Source: Lunularia cruciata (lineage: Eukaryota; Streptophyta; Marchantiopsida; Lunulariales; Lunulariaceae). From it: a stretch of 64,000 bases of DNA. The stretch lies in NCBI GenBank assembly GCA_948567375.1, contig OX419758.1, forward strand, positions 50,917,473 through 50,981,472, written 5' to 3'. The notes under the pieces are model-generated. The model worked only from the letters and a program-made list of their open reading frames with translations. It did no database searches and had not been told where the DNA came from. The translations under genes and the position numbers were made by a program. Numbering within the stretch: position 1 is the stretch's first letter; every line of letters begins with the position of its first letter. Shown here one piece after another: positions 1-10,227 of this stretch.

Positions 1-1690
1 TCATAAGCTTCAAGGTGGAGTTGTGGGGTCCATTTGTCAAAAAGTAAAAAGAGTAAAAGACAAATGTGCAAGAACTTGGATCTCAAGAGAGAAGTCGGGA
101 GTTTTTCGACCATAGGGGCAGTTCAGGGAGGGCATTTGGGAAATGAAGTACATGGTTGGAAAGAGGAGACGACAGGCTACAATTTTCAGATAGAAATCAC
201 TCAATTTGAGCTGAGTATGAGAGGGATATGATCAATTTAGTGAAGGGGGGTTGAATTGATACCCAAGAGTACAAAGTAGTCAATTGAGGGAGTTTCTTGA
301 GACCTTTTCAGTATTTGTCAAAAGGATTGGAGAGTAGACAATGTTCTTACAGAACTGAGCGCAATAAATTCCAGTTTTGGGTCAATCTCAAATCAGATCC
401 CATTGATTGAAGTTGAAGCTTATGGGATGTAAGGTGTTGGAGAAGAGCTAATGATCAGGTTTGGAGTTTTGGTCACTCCCCAAGTTGCAGTTCGAATTTC
501 CTCATGAAAATTTCCAGAGTTGTTGGTGGATAGGTTAAGCTCCTTTTTGTGATAGTTTTATGTGAATTCTTCAAATAGAGAAATCACGATCTTGGATCAA
601 GTATACCTGGGTCTGTAGAGCTCACAAGTTAGCCCAGCTCAGGAATTGATCCACATCTAAAGACTGGATTTGGATTAGGCTCCGAAAATTTGCAGGAGGT
701 TAGAGAAAAACACAATCAGCTATTGTGGAAAATTTGGGTGGTTCTAGATTTATGCAGAGTGAGATCTGATGCAAAACATCCTGCTGAAAATACTGTCATA
801 AGCTCGGTAGAGCAAATTTTCCTTCCATCTTGATTGGATATCAAGTCTCATGTCTTGTGACTATGACTGAGAGTTTCAGGTTTCCAGAGTGTTTGTGAGG
901 ATCAAGTGTATTCCTGAATCAGAAATTTGGGGGAAATTTGCCAAGAACCAGGAGCAAACCCTAAAAAGAAGATTTCGAAATTAGGGTGAAGTCCAAGAAA
1001 AACCCTGGCCAACTTTAAGAGATTTTCAGGAGAGTTGTAGTGATCTGATTGAAGTTTATTTTATATCATTGGAAAGCTTATCTTACAGGCTTTCCATTGG
1101 ATCCTAGATCACTTGAATCCAAGCTCTATAGAAATAGTTACTTGCATATGAGCTGTGCAGGCTTTTCCCCATCAAAAAGGCATAGAAAATCCCCACATGA
1201 AGTAGGAATTTGTTGAGATTTGAAGTACAGATGGGAGGAGGCTTGGAGTACAGGTTGGAATGAGCTTGATGACAGAGCACAAAGGCTCTGAAGCTCTTTC
1301 CCGATAGAAAGTACAGAGAGTTGTTGCCTTTTTCTTGTGATTGGATCCTCTCTGTACTTGTATGCCTGTTTGTATGCCCAGTTGGCTTGGATTGGTGTGT
1401 GGGCGTTGCGCTCAGATTATTTCCTTCTAGGAGTGCTGTGTATTTCTCCTTGGTTATGTTGGAAGTGATGACGAGCAGACTAGGAGTGCGTGTTGTGATG
1501 ACAGGTCAGGTTGCCCGATACTATCCTTCCTGATAGCAAGAATATTAGTCCTGAGAAAGGAGGGTTCCGGCAATAAGGGTCACATGTGTGTTTTGTCGAG
1601 TCATTACGGTTTACCTCTAGCCTCTGATCTGTAGTCTCCACAGCTAGGCACCCTGTGTGTTCCCAGAGAGAGAAAAGGAAAGTATGACAC
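1..1690. other. Non-coding stretch, retroelement-leader-like
   Basis: I see no supportable gene here; the short frames lack recognisable domains. The part near 1321-1540 (a 'cttgtgattggatcc' motif, then 'ggaagtgatgac' and a 'gtgcgtgttgtgatgacaggt' motif) resembles 11110-11345, which lies in the untranslated leader of element B. I infer that this is the leader of a second B-like element whose rest lies outside the window. The right edge, near 1690, is where D-family LTR sequence begins. Confidence 0.4.
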
Positions 1691-1879
1691 CGTCTACGTG
1701 TAGTATTCATCGCTGCTTTGGATCTGAAGAATATACTGATGCTCCTCTGTGTTGACCTCCTTTCTTAAGTCGGGATGAAAGTGCAACACCATTCTATTGC
1801 ACTCTACCGCATTGAGCAGATTTAACCCAAGGTAGAAATGAGCTGCAAATGGCATGATGTAATGTGGAGGTGACTTATC
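1691..1879 (-). repeat. D0: D-family LTR fragment, first piece
   Basis: This piece matches 53690-53870 of the D4 LTR and encodes, on the minus strand, part of the LTR-ORF central domain. It stops at 1879 with TATC, and the same LTR resumes at 19592 with TATC. Element B was therefore inserted into this LTR. The rest of D0 is at 19592-19773 and 21685-22158. Confidence 0.75.
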
Positions 1880-2294
1880 TGTCACGCCATTTGTAGTTCC
1901 GCATCTAGCTGCTCGGACACTGGAGTTCCAGTGATAATATTTAGAGTTATTCTAGTAGTTTCTCAAGGACTACTTTCCGACAGTCTCATTTGGTGTTTGG
2001 GGTACTGACTTCATGGTGGGGCCCACCGTCACTTTGCACCGTTCACACCGTCGAGTGTGTCATCAGTGGGACCGTTAGGGTTCCAATGCTAGCTTGAGTC
2101 CAAGGGGGTGATGTTGAGCCTTCGAGTTCCTGGCTATGGTGGACAGAGGCCGGCGAGCGTCACCTGGATTCTATATGCTTGAGTGGGTGTGGCTTGACTG
2201 TAATCAGTGCCCAGTTGTTGGCAGTTTATAGAATGATAGATCAAGTACTGATCTGAGTTGAGTTGAGTTGAAAGTGTTAAGCAATCTGATTACA
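1880..2294 (+). repeat. Element B 5' LTR (lacking its first ~111 bp)
   Basis: This starts TGTCACGCC and ends ...CTGATTACA, and aligns along its length to 19051-19485. Compared with the 3' copy it has several transitions and an indel, so the two have diverged. The first 111 bp of the 3' LTR (18940-19050) are absent here. Confidence 0.7.
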
Positions 2295-3091
2295 TCAAAG
2301 AAGTGAAGTCAGGGGGAAATCGGGTGCAGGAACGTTGAGTGTTGGTGGTATCTCCAAGCTCGGTGGATCGTGGTAGCTCTATTCAAGTTTTGTGTTTCCC
2401 TAGTGTGCAGAAGCTCGTTCAAGTGATTCAGATTTGGTAGTTAGGCGGACGGTGTGCGGAAGCGCTGGCCAAATTTCAAGCAAAGAAGGAGCAATTTTTG
2501 AGCAGTGTTGTGATTTTGAGCTCAGGAGGTGAAGGCAGGACCAATTTGCTACGAGTTGGGCTCAGAAAGTGAAATTGAAGGTGGAGTTGGGAAGCACTTC
2601 TCATGAAATTGTGATTTGGAAAAACCCGTTTTGTCAATTTGGCTTGAGTGGAAAGTTAGCGGGGGATTTGGCAGACAGCCATCTTTAGGGTTTACGTCAA
2701 ATTTTACGTCAGATTTACGTCAAATTTTGGGCCAGATTTGGAGGAGTTTTCGCTGTTTGGCCAGATTTGGAGGAGTTTTGCTAGTTTGGAGGACTTTTGC
2801 AGATTTGGAGAAGTTTCGCCAATTTTGGAGGAGGTTTCAAAGTGGCAACAAGAAAGGCCTCATTTGGCTGAATTTTGGCATTTCGAGGCTTCGAGGCATA
2901 GGGCTGTGGGCTATGAGAGGCTACAAAGGCCTAGAAGGGCCAGCAAGCCAGCTTGCTGGCGTGAGGCTAGCTAGTTTAGAGTAGATCTTGGTCATTGGTT
3001 GGCAAAATCTGCCTTTCTTGCTAGATTGTGCGCAACAAGGTTTGACCCCTAGATCTCTTGTTCCTAGACTGGTGCCCTAGCCAACTGGTCC
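2295..3091 (+). other. Element B untranslated leader, first part
   Basis: This is non-coding. A TGGTATC at 2346-2352 matches the first 7 bases of the usual initiator-Met primer-binding site but not what follows, so I do not call a PBS. Between 2695 and 2845 there are short degenerate repeats of the form 'gatttggaggagtttt'; the open frames there (2616-2984) come from the repeats. The leader is cut at 3091 by element A and resumes at 10924. Confidence 0.5.
2695..2845 (+). repeat. Short degenerate tandem repeat in B leader
   Basis: Units containing 'tttggaggagtttt' or close variants recur about every 25-30 bp, preceded by three 'acgtcaaatttt'-like units. The array makes an artificial open frame of about 120 codons with no domain. 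It is not an obvious regulatory element. Confidence 0.5.
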
Positions 3092-3783
3092 TGTGAGCCG
3101 GCCTGTCTCTCACTCAGGATGAACCTCTGATGGCTATTATGGTAGCGCACCATGGACTAAGAAGGCAAGGAACCCCAACTCCATCATACTCCTCCAAGGC
3201 TAACACTCCAAGACTCAAGACATTGCTCACTAGAGAACTCAATGAGAGAGAGATAGTTGCAAATGAAAGGATGATGAGTACCTCCTCACTCCTTGTTTAT
3301 ATACTTGTGAAATAGTTACGTACCAAAGTTACTAATTACCGTAGTAACTCAAGTTACTAGACTAAAAGTTAAGTAAAGTCAAAAAGTAGAAAGGAATATC
3401 CATTCACATGGGCATATTCCCCTAAGCATGTGGTCTTATCTTGACCCAACCACTAAAGCAAGGATTCCTTCACATGGGCTATCCTTGGACTAAAGAAGAA
3501 TCCAAAACAAAAAGGCTTGCGGGCCCAAGAGTTCTCAACTCTTTCCCCAAAGCCAAACACCTAGGAATAATACCAAGTCAACACACTAAAATCCAAAATA
3601 GTGGTGCTCATCTTTTCTACTTCCTCTAAAGTAAGGTCCCATCTATCTTAGCTATGACTAACTTTAGCTAACCATGACTAATATAGAACCATCCTTTATC
3701 TCTATATAAATAATATCTCTTAAGTACTTGTAATACCAAGCTAAATATCACAATACCACACACATGCACAAATGGGTGTTACA
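3092..3783 (-). repeat. Element A 3' LTR
   Basis: The 3' LTR in element sense, 692 bp, identical to 10228-10919. It ends TG...CA. Short open frames in it (3130-3315, 3441-3629) have no domain and are not called. Confidence 0.95.
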
Positions 3784-3795
3784 TTTACCCCCGGA
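3784..3795 (-). promoter_or_regulatory. Element A polypurine tract
   Basis: Read in element sense, a G5 run followed by TAAA directly precedes the 3' LTR. This is the expected place for the plus-strand primer of reverse transcription. The tract is short for a PPT, but its position is exact. Confidence 0.55.
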
Positions 3796-3831
3796 CTAAG
3801 TTTTCACTTTGTCCTCAAAGTGAAGGTCTCT

Positions 3832-6800
3832 CTACCTTCTATGGTACATCTTCAACTTATCATGGTTAATCCTATCAAAGTGTCTTCCTCCCAACTCCTT
3901 GAGATCATAAGTGTAATTTCCCCACACCTTCTCTACTATGAAAGGTCCAAAGTACTTAGGCAAAAACTTCTTTTGTACTCTCTTGAATCGAATGGAATCA
4001 AACAACATTACCCAATCACCTTCTTTGAAAGGCTCCACCTTCTTCTTGCCTTGCCTCTTGTCATAGCTCTCCTTTTGTTTCCTTTGGGCTTGCTCCACTC
4101 GAACCATAGCAACTGCTCTTGCCTCTTCCAACTCCATGAGTTGATCCTTCCTTGACTTCTCTGCATCACTTCCTTGTGCTTTCTTCAATCTCCTATGAAT
4201 GCTTTGGAAGGTAGGAAGATCAAAGTGAATAGGTAAGGTAGACTCAATACCATACACCAATTGGAATGGAGAATATCCAGTGGAAGTCTTCATGGTTGTC
4301 CTATACTCCCACAAAACTGCATGAATCCTCTTGTCCCAATGATGTTTAGCCCCCTCCATTTCTGCATCTTTGGCCAACATCATGCACAAGGTCTGATTGG
4401 TTCTCTCTGCCAAGCCATTGGAATTTGGCTTATAGGATGTAGTTACTCTATGTGTGATAGAGAAATGTCGTAGCATGGCTGTAGTAATGCTTCCTGTAAA
4501 CTCTCCTCCTCTATCAGAAACCAACTCCAAAGGGCATCCAAACCTAGTGATAATGCGTTCATAAAGAAATCTACCCACTTCATCTTCATTCTTGTCCCTC
4601 AATGGTCTAGCCTCAACCCACTTGGTAAGGTAATCAGTAACTACCACAATGTACCGATTGTTCCTTGGGGTTCTATTGAGAGGTCCTACAAAATCAATTC
4701 CCCACTTCTCAAAGGGTCCTAGCAATGGAATTGATCTAAGTGGTGGAGTGGATGTAGACTTTCTAGCAAAAGCTTGACAAACATGACAAGTTTTGCAATA
4801 ATCAAGACAATCCTTGAAAATCCCTCTCCAATGGTAACCTGCATCTAGAATCTTGAAAGCAGTCACCTTTCCTGCAAAGTGTCCTCCACATACTAAACCT
4901 TCATGAAACTCCTTTATGAGTAGGATAGACTCTTCCTTACCCACTGCTCTTCGAAGTAGACCATCTGCTCCTTGGTGAAAAAGAATATCATCCACCATTG
5001 TGTAAGGTCTAGATCTTGCTGCAAGGGCCTTCCTCTCCCTAGCATGCATCCCTTCTGGATAGTTACCTCTTGTCACAAAATCCACAATCTCCTTGTACTC
5101 CATTGGAACCTCTTGAGTGACTGAGATTGTCATGAGCTCCTCATCCGGGAAGGAATCATCTACTGGCTCATCTCCATCATGATCATAGGCTCTAGATAAC
5201 AAATCAGCATTTGCATGTTTCTTTCCTGGCCTATCCTCAATTGTGTAGTCATACTCAGACAAGAGAATCATCCACCTTGCTAGTCTCCCTTCAACATTAG
5301 GCTTGTTGAAGATGTACTTCAAAGCCTTGTGATCCGTGACAATTGTGGCTTTCCCTCCAATCAGGTAGTGTCTAAACTTCTTGAGACCAAAGATCACTGC
5401 CAACCCTTCTCTCTCTGTGATAGAGTAGTTCTTCTCTGCTGAAACCATCTGCCTACTAGCATAAGCTATTGGATGATCATGCCCATCTTGGTCTAATTGA
5501 CTAAGAGTGCATCCTATAGCTACATTAGAAGCATCAGTGTAGAGGATGAAAGGCTTACTCCAATCAGGTTTAGCAAGAATTGGAGCTACAACAAGGGATT
5601 GCTTGAGCTCCTCAAAAGCTTTGAGAGCCTCTTTGTCTTCCAAAATCACCATGTAATCTACACCCTTCTTCATGTAGATGGTCAATGCATAAGCCTTGTT
5701 GGAAAATGAGAAGATGAACCTCCTATAGTACCCAACCATTCCCAAGAATTGGCGTAACTTTGTCAAGCTTGAAGGGAATGGAAGGTCTGAGATTTTCCTC
5801 ACCTTCTCAGGATCAACTGCTATTCCATCCTTGGAGATGATGTGCCCCAAAATTAGACCTTCTTCACATCCAAAAATGCACTTCTCTGGGTTGAGTGATG
5901 CATTTGCCTCATCCAAGCGTTGCAAGACTTTGATTAGGTGCTCAAAGTGCTCCTCCTTGCTCCCATAGACACAAAAGTCATCAATGAAATCTCTCACAAA
6001 TTTCCCAATGAAAGGTTCAAATACCTTGTTCATGAACCGTTGGAATGTGGCTGGAGCATTGCAAAGCCCAAAAGGCATGACCTTGAAAGCGTAAGTTCCC
6101 CAAGGTGTGGTGAATGTGGTGAGTTGTTGATGCTCTGGTGCAATCTTGATTTGGTTATATCCACTATAACCATCTCCAAAACTGTACCTCTCATGACCTG
6201 CAACCTCCTCCAAGATCTCATCAATGAATGGCAATGGGTAGTAGTCCTTCTTGGTAACAGCATTGAGCTTCTTGTAATCCACACATACCCGAAGCTTGCC
6301 ATTCTTTTTCTTCACAATGACAATTGGAGACACCCATTCTGAATTCTCCACCTCAAAGATAAATCCAGCCTCCTTGAGCTTATCAATCTCCTCCTTCACA
6401 ACCAAAGATATTGGTGGGCTAATGCGACGTTGCTTTTGGCGGATTGGTCTTGCATGTGACTCCACCTCTATCTTGTGCTCCTCCAAGGTGACTTCCTTCA
6501 AATCCTTGTAACTAAAAGCAAACACATGGATGAACTTGCGGAAAATCTCCTCAAATCTCACCTTCTCCTCCTTGGTAACATTTGGGCCATACTTGAGGGT
6601 AGATAACCTTCTCTCTACCTCCTCAAGTGTCAATGGTGATTTATCTGGGTCCTTCAAAACCTCTGGCTTAGGTGCAAAATCCATAGCACACGAGGGATAC
6701 ACATCTGAATCAGATTCAGATTCATCCTCCTCCGTGGAAGTCTCCTCTTCCATGCTTGTGTCCACACCTAAAGCTCCTTCTTCAGAATCTGATTCCCAAT

Positions 6801-8658
6801 AATTAGAAGATGGGGTATCTGAATGTGAAGTGTTGGTGGTGTTAGTCACAGGAACAGTGACTCTATGGTTTGATGGCCCAATCCTCAAGTACCCTTTGTG
6901 CCATCGATCAGTTGTGCGTGCTGCTCTCAACCATGGCCTCCCAAGAAGTAAGTCATAGCTTGAATCCTTCAAGACTTGGAAAGTCATGAGATTTTGAACT
7001 CCCATAACTGAAACTACCACCTTATCCATCACCCCTACTGGTCGAACTTGTTGCTTGTTTGCCATGCTCACCACAAATGTTGAAGGTCTTGAGGGTATCA
7101 TACCCAACTTCTTCATCAACCTTTCTGACATGGCATTCACTGCTGATCCTCCATCAACCAATGCATCCTTGATGTTGTGACCATTCACTCTCACATCAAT
7201 CTTGGAGGCATATTCACAAGCCTCCCATGGTGCTGGCTTGGCATCCACCACCCCCATTGATATTGGAACTTTTGCCTTCTTCTTCTTTTTGCTCCTTGTA
7301 GAACTCAAACCACCTCTAAGCTCCTTTCTCAAGGTAGGGTTCAAAGCAATTAATTGGCCCACTGTGATGTTAGCCTTGTGACTACCAACATCCTCCAACA
7401 CATTGTAGTTCCATTGTTGCTTTGAGATCAAGAAGTCCTCCATCCCCAACTTCTTCCTTGGAGTCTTTGTTGTTGATGGTGTTGAGGTGCGAGTGCTCCT
7501 AGTAGACATAGGAGTATCCTTGCTTGAAGTAAATCCTTGAGAAGAGTGAACATCCTCTGCAAAACGAGCTCTCTTCTTCTCTTGTGCCAAAAGCTCCAAA
7601 TTAAGACCCTTGGAGTTTGAGCACTCTCCCTTCTCATACTTGCTCTCAACCACATCTATGGATGCTATCCCCTTACCTTTGTTGGGATTAGGAGCCACTT
7701 GGGTTTCACTACCTCCCTCTTTCCCTCTATTGGCTCCCTCATAACCCCTTCCTCCATGGTAAGTGGAATTTGGGCAATTCCTTTGGATATGGCCTCTTCC
7801 TCCACAACCAAAACAATTTCTATCATTGAAATTGTTGGCTGGTTGGCCTCCTCTATATGGATAGTTTCCATAACTCCTAGGTCCTCTCCCTACATTCTGA
7901 TCCACCTCTCTCTTCTCCCATAGTTGCACCACATTGATCTTGAGATCCGCAAGTTGTTCTGTGATGGTTTGGAGTGGATCTTTTGGTGGAGGTGCAAGAA
8001 TTGGAGCAACTACTACTTGTGGTGCAACCCTTGTCACCAAAGTATCAGAAGTTCCACCATACTTGTAGCCTTGAGGAGGATGCACAACCTCCTTCACCAC
8101 CAAATCACTCTCATCCCCTTCCAAACTCTCCTCCATACGAATTGCGATCTTGATAGCTTCAACCTTGGAAGAAGGTTTCTCATATCTCACCTTGCTTCTA
8201 ATTTGTGGTCTCAATCCTCCCACAAAATTCTTGGTGAGCATGGCCCCTATGCCAATCATTGTAGTCTCCACATCATCCCCACCCTTCCTCAACACTATGC
8301 GAAATCTGGACTCCAACTTTTCCACTCTTTCCACATAGACCCTCACTTTCTCTCCATCTCCTTGCTTGAGAAATGTAACCTCACTCATCAATCTCTCATA
8401 ACTCTCATCAGGAAGAAAGTTCTCAATGAGTGCTGAAGTCAAAGTCTCCCAAGACTCCTCTTCCCCCTCTCTCCTCTCTCTCTTTTGGTATTCTGACTCA
8501 TACCATGTAAGTGCTGCATCCTCAAAGAAATCTGGTAATAATGAGGCCCACTCATTCTTCCTCCTCTCATTGTTTCCTATGCAAGCTCTCTTGAAGTCTC
8601 TCACAAAGGCCTCCACATCTTCTCCATCCTTGCCAAAGAAAACCGGAAGTTTCCCCAT
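3832..8658 (-). CDS. Element A Gag-Pol polyprotein (1608 aa)
   Basis: A single uninterrupted frame encodes the proteins for particle assembly, reverse transcription and integration. Domains by residue: Gag capsid about 35-190; CCHC zinc knuckle C282, C285, H290, C295; retropepsin-like protease with D502-G-G and LLGRPWL at 571-577; reverse transcriptase about 750-950 with FIDD at 891-894 (variant of YVDD); RNase H with D1042, E1084 or E1082, D1109, D1152; integrase with zinc-binding H1252, H1260, C1291, C1294 and catalytic D1322, D1382, E1418 (D,D-35-E). The C-terminal tail (1560-1608) is a normal integrase end without a chromodomain. The protease has D-G-G instead of the usual D-S/T-G, a variant also known to me from other plant gypsy lineages. 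Gag and Pol are fused without frameshift. The ATG at 8658 is followed directly by Gag-like sequence. All catalytic residues are present. Confidence 0.95.
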   Translation of the reverse strand: MGKLPVFFGKDGEDVEAFVRDFKRACIGNNERRKNEWASLLPDFFEDAALTWYESEYQKRERREGEEESWETLTSALIENFLPDESYERLMSEVTFLKQGDGEKVRVYVERVEKLESRFRIVLRKGGDDVETTMIGIGAMLTKNFVGGLRPQIRSKVRYEKPSSKVEAIKIAIRMEESLEGDESDLVVKEVVHPPQGYKYGGTSDTLVTRVAPQVVVAPILAPPPKDPLQTITEQLADLKINVVQLWEKREVDQNVGRGPRSYGNYPYRGGQPANNFNDRNCFGCGGRGHIQRNCPNSTYHGGRGYEGANRGKEGGSETQVAPNPNKGKGIASIDVVESKYEKGECSNSKGLNLELLAQEKKRARFAEDVHSSQGFTSSKDTPMSTRSTRTSTPSTTKTPRKKLGMEDFLISKQQWNYNVLEDVGSHKANITVGQLIALNPTLRKELRGGLSSTRSKKKKKAKVPISMGVVDAKPAPWEACEYASKIDVRVNGHNIKDALVDGGSAVNAMSERLMKKLGMIPSRPSTFVVSMANKQQVRPVGVMDKVVVSVMGVQNLMTFQVLKDSSYDLLLGRPWLRAARTTDRWHKGYLRIGPSNHRVTVPVTNTTNTSHSDTPSSNYWESDSEEGALGVDTSMEEETSTEEDESESDSDVYPSCAMDFAPKPEVLKDPDKSPLTLEEVERRLSTLKYGPNVTKEEKVRFEEIFRKFIHVFAFSYKDLKEVTLEEHKIEVESHARPIRQKQRRISPPISLVVKEEIDKLKEAGFIFEVENSEWVSPIVIVKKKNGKLRVCVDYKKLNAVTKKDYYPLPFIDEILEEVAGHERYSFGDGYSGYNQIKIAPEHQQLTTFTTPWGTYAFKVMPFGLCNAPATFQRFMNKVFEPFIGKFVRDFIDDFCVYGSKEEHFEHLIKVLQRLDEANASLNPEKCIFGCEEGLILGHIISKDGIAVDPEKVRKISDLPFPSSLTKLRQFLGMVGYYRRFIFSFSNKAYALTIYMKKGVDYMVILEDKEALKAFEELKQSLVVAPILAKPDWSKPFILYTDASNVAIGCTLSQLDQDGHDHPIAYASRQMVSAEKNYSITEREGLAVIFGLKKFRHYLIGGKATIVTDHKALKYIFNKPNVEGRLARWMILLSEYDYTIEDRPGKKHANADLLSRAYDHDGDEPVDDSFPDEELMTISVTQEVPMEYKEIVDFVTRGNYPEGMHARERKALAARSRPYTMVDDILFHQGADGLLRRAVGKEESILLIKEFHEGLVCGGHFAGKVTAFKILDAGYHWRGIFKDCLDYCKTCHVCQAFARKSTSTPPLRSIPLLGPFEKWGIDFVGPLNRTPRNNRYIVVVTDYLTKWVEARPLRDKNEDEVGRFLYERIITRFGCPLELVSDRGGEFTGSITTAMLRHFSITHRVTTSYKPNSNGLAERTNQTLCMMLAKDAEMEGAKHHWDKRIHAVLWEYRTTMKTSTGYSPFQLVYGIESTLPIHFDLPTFQSIHRRLKKAQGSDAEKSRKDQLMELEEARAVAMVRVEQAQRKQKESYDKRQGKKKVEPFKEGDWVMLFDSIRFKRVQKKFLPKYFGPFIVEKVWGNYTYDLKELGGRHFDRINHDKLKMYHRR

Positions 8659-8893
8659 CTTAACCCCTCACTATCTTTCTTTTCTCTTAATTTTTTTTTT
8701 CTCTTTTCTTTTCTCTCACTCTATTACTAATAGAGTATATACATGACTAACACCATCTGAGAATAATCCACTCTAGGGAACACAAAAGGTTCAGGTTGCT
8801 CCAAGATTTCTATAGCAACATCAAATCCTAGAGTGCATATTAATCTAACTCTCATGGATAGTTTATCCATAAGTTGAAAGATTATCTCCATCA
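8659..8893 (-). other. Spacer between ORF1 and gag-pol of element A
   Basis: These 235 bp are non-coding and lie between the ORF1 stop and the gag-pol start. A homopolymer run (T10 on the plus strand, near 8690) and purine-rich sequence precede the gag-pol ATG. It is conserved in element C (26868-27088), so it is a real part of the family. Confidence 0.6.
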
Positions 8894-9391
8894 CTAATCT
8901 TGAGAACTAGCTGATGAAGGTGGTAGTATTTCTGTAGCTGTACTAAGACTCTCTCCAAGATCCTTCACCAAAGTTTCCAAAAGTGCTTTTACTCCACTAC
9001 ACTCATGTCCTTTTGGAAGTCCTTCAACTCCACAAACCTCACACAACTCCTTGGTCTTAGATCTTCTCCCTCCCAATCTTGGTGAAGAAGGTCCAACATG
9101 CAAACCCAAGTCAAGTAAGCCTCTCCTTTCCCTCAATCTCTTGCTCTCAAAGGTTAATGGACATGAACTTGCCTTATGTCCCTTCTCTCCACATAGAAAG
9201 CACTTAGACTCACTCTTTCCTCCAAGTGGTGTAGGTTTTTGGATCCTCTCAACACTCTCTTCAAATTCTATTGTAAACTCTCTTTTCCTCAAATCCACCC
9301 CTACAATCACCTCAAACCCTTGGGGAACCTTGCATAATCTCAATTTCCACTCTTGATGACCCTCCATGTTCCCAAAGATGAATCTAAACAC
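8894..9391 (-). CDS. Element A ORF1: small zinc-knuckle protein (165 aa)
   Basis: This separate ORF lies upstream of gag-pol on the same strand. It contains a classic CCHC knuckle (C64, C67, H72, C77) and a second possible metal site, C117-x2-C120-x8-H129-x-C131. A basic stretch lies between them (about 83-113) and the N-terminus has no recognisable domain. CCHC knuckles bind RNA or single-stranded DNA, so a nucleic-acid-chaperone role is plausible but is inference. The start at 9391 could instead be the internal Met at residue 9, where homology with the decayed copies begins. It is not Gag, because the capsid and its own knuckle are in the downstream ORF. A broken homologue is present in element C (27089-27590), and its start is visible in element I near 31482. 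Confidence 0.75.
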   Translation of the reverse strand: MFRFIFGNMEGHQEWKLRLCKVPQGFEVIVGVDLRKREFTIEFEESVERIQKPTPLGGKSESKCFLCGEKGHKASSCPLTFESKRLRERRGLLDLGLHVGPSSPRLGGRRSKTKELCEVCGVEGLPKGHECSGVKALLETLVKDLGESLSTATEILPPSSASSQD

Positions 9392-10205
9392 TCAAACATG
9401 CTTTTTGTTGATCTCAAACTTCTCATGCATGAGATCTCCACTCTGCAGAATTGACCCTTCCTCACAATGTCACTGAAATCTCCCAACAAATATGTCACAG
9501 TCCTCTGAAATTTTCCACACTTGATCACAACTCTAGGGCGTCCCTCCTTGCAAAATTTTAGATCTTTTCATCGAGCCATTTGGCCTAGACACCTTTCTAT
9601 TCAGCACCCATATTTCAGATTTGGTCTGAAAACCACCCCCCTCACTTCAAAAACTCATAACGCACTGCGCAAAAATGATCTCTCTCTAATTTTTGTGGCA
9701 CCAGGTAGGATACAATGCACTGAATTTTCTTCGAAATTTTCAAGACAATTCACTAAAAATTGAAGAAATGGCAGACTCTGTACAATTTTCCAGAGAGCAT
9801 GCAGTTGCGGGAGCACTTTACCCTATCAACTTTCAAAAATTCTAGCCCAGTGCGCATAGAAGCTCTCTCAATAATTTCAAGTGTGCTAACTGAAAGATAA
9901 CCCAAGCTATCATATGTAGAAATCTCAAGTCCAGATCTCAAACTTGAGATTTTGCCCAAAATCACCTTAATCCCCAAAATCTGCAATCCACCTCACACAA
10001 TCTCTCCAATTCCTCTCATGTGTACAAGATGTACAAAATCACCTCAAAGACATCATAATGAACTACAGGGTATACAAATGGATCTTGGTTCTCTAACATA
10101 AGTTCAGCCCTCTCCTCTCCTAATGTTCTCTCCAAGTGAGCTCTCATAGCCTCCTTCTGCCTAATGTAGAATTGGACGCGGAACATTATCTTGCCTTCTA
10201 GAGAG
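9392..10205 (-). other. Element A 5' untranslated leader
   Basis: This lies between the primer-binding site and ORF1 in element sense. It has several short frames with no domain. The sequence is conserved in elements C (27590-28405) and I (31132-31480), so it is family-specific leader and probably contains packaging signals, which is inference. Confidence 0.6.
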
Positions 10206-10223
10206 GTCCCGGCAACGGAACCA
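10206..10223 (-). promoter_or_regulatory. Element A primer-binding site, tRNA-Asp-like
   Basis: In element sense the 18-mer begins TGG, 4 nt after the 5' LTR, and contains CCGTTGCCGGGA. That core equals the complement of the 3' end of plant tRNA-Asp as I recall it, with mismatches just after the TGG. Element C has the same site at 28406-28423 with one further change. Priming by a tRNA-Asp-type tRNA is the likely reading. Confidence 0.65.
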
Positions 10224-10227
10224 AAAA

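Noticed and set aside
2616..2984. 122-codon frame in the B leader
   Set aside because: Produced by short degenerate repeats of 'tttggaggagtttt'. No domain, and the overlapping frame 2738-2974 is equally open.
3130..3629. Two short open frames in the A LTR, found again at 10266-10765 and 28466-28963
   Set aside because: They recur only because the LTR recurs. They have no domain and lie in LTR sequence that is antisense to the element.
5938..8436. Plus-strand open frames of 70-170 codons across element A gag-pol
   Set aside because: They are antisense shadows of the 1608-codon minus-strand polyprotein.
3832..8658. Protease of element A as defective because of D-G-G in place of D-S/T-G
   Set aside because: Both A and C have the same D-G-G, and similar variants occur in other plant gypsy lineages. 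In an element this young it is more likely the normal state.
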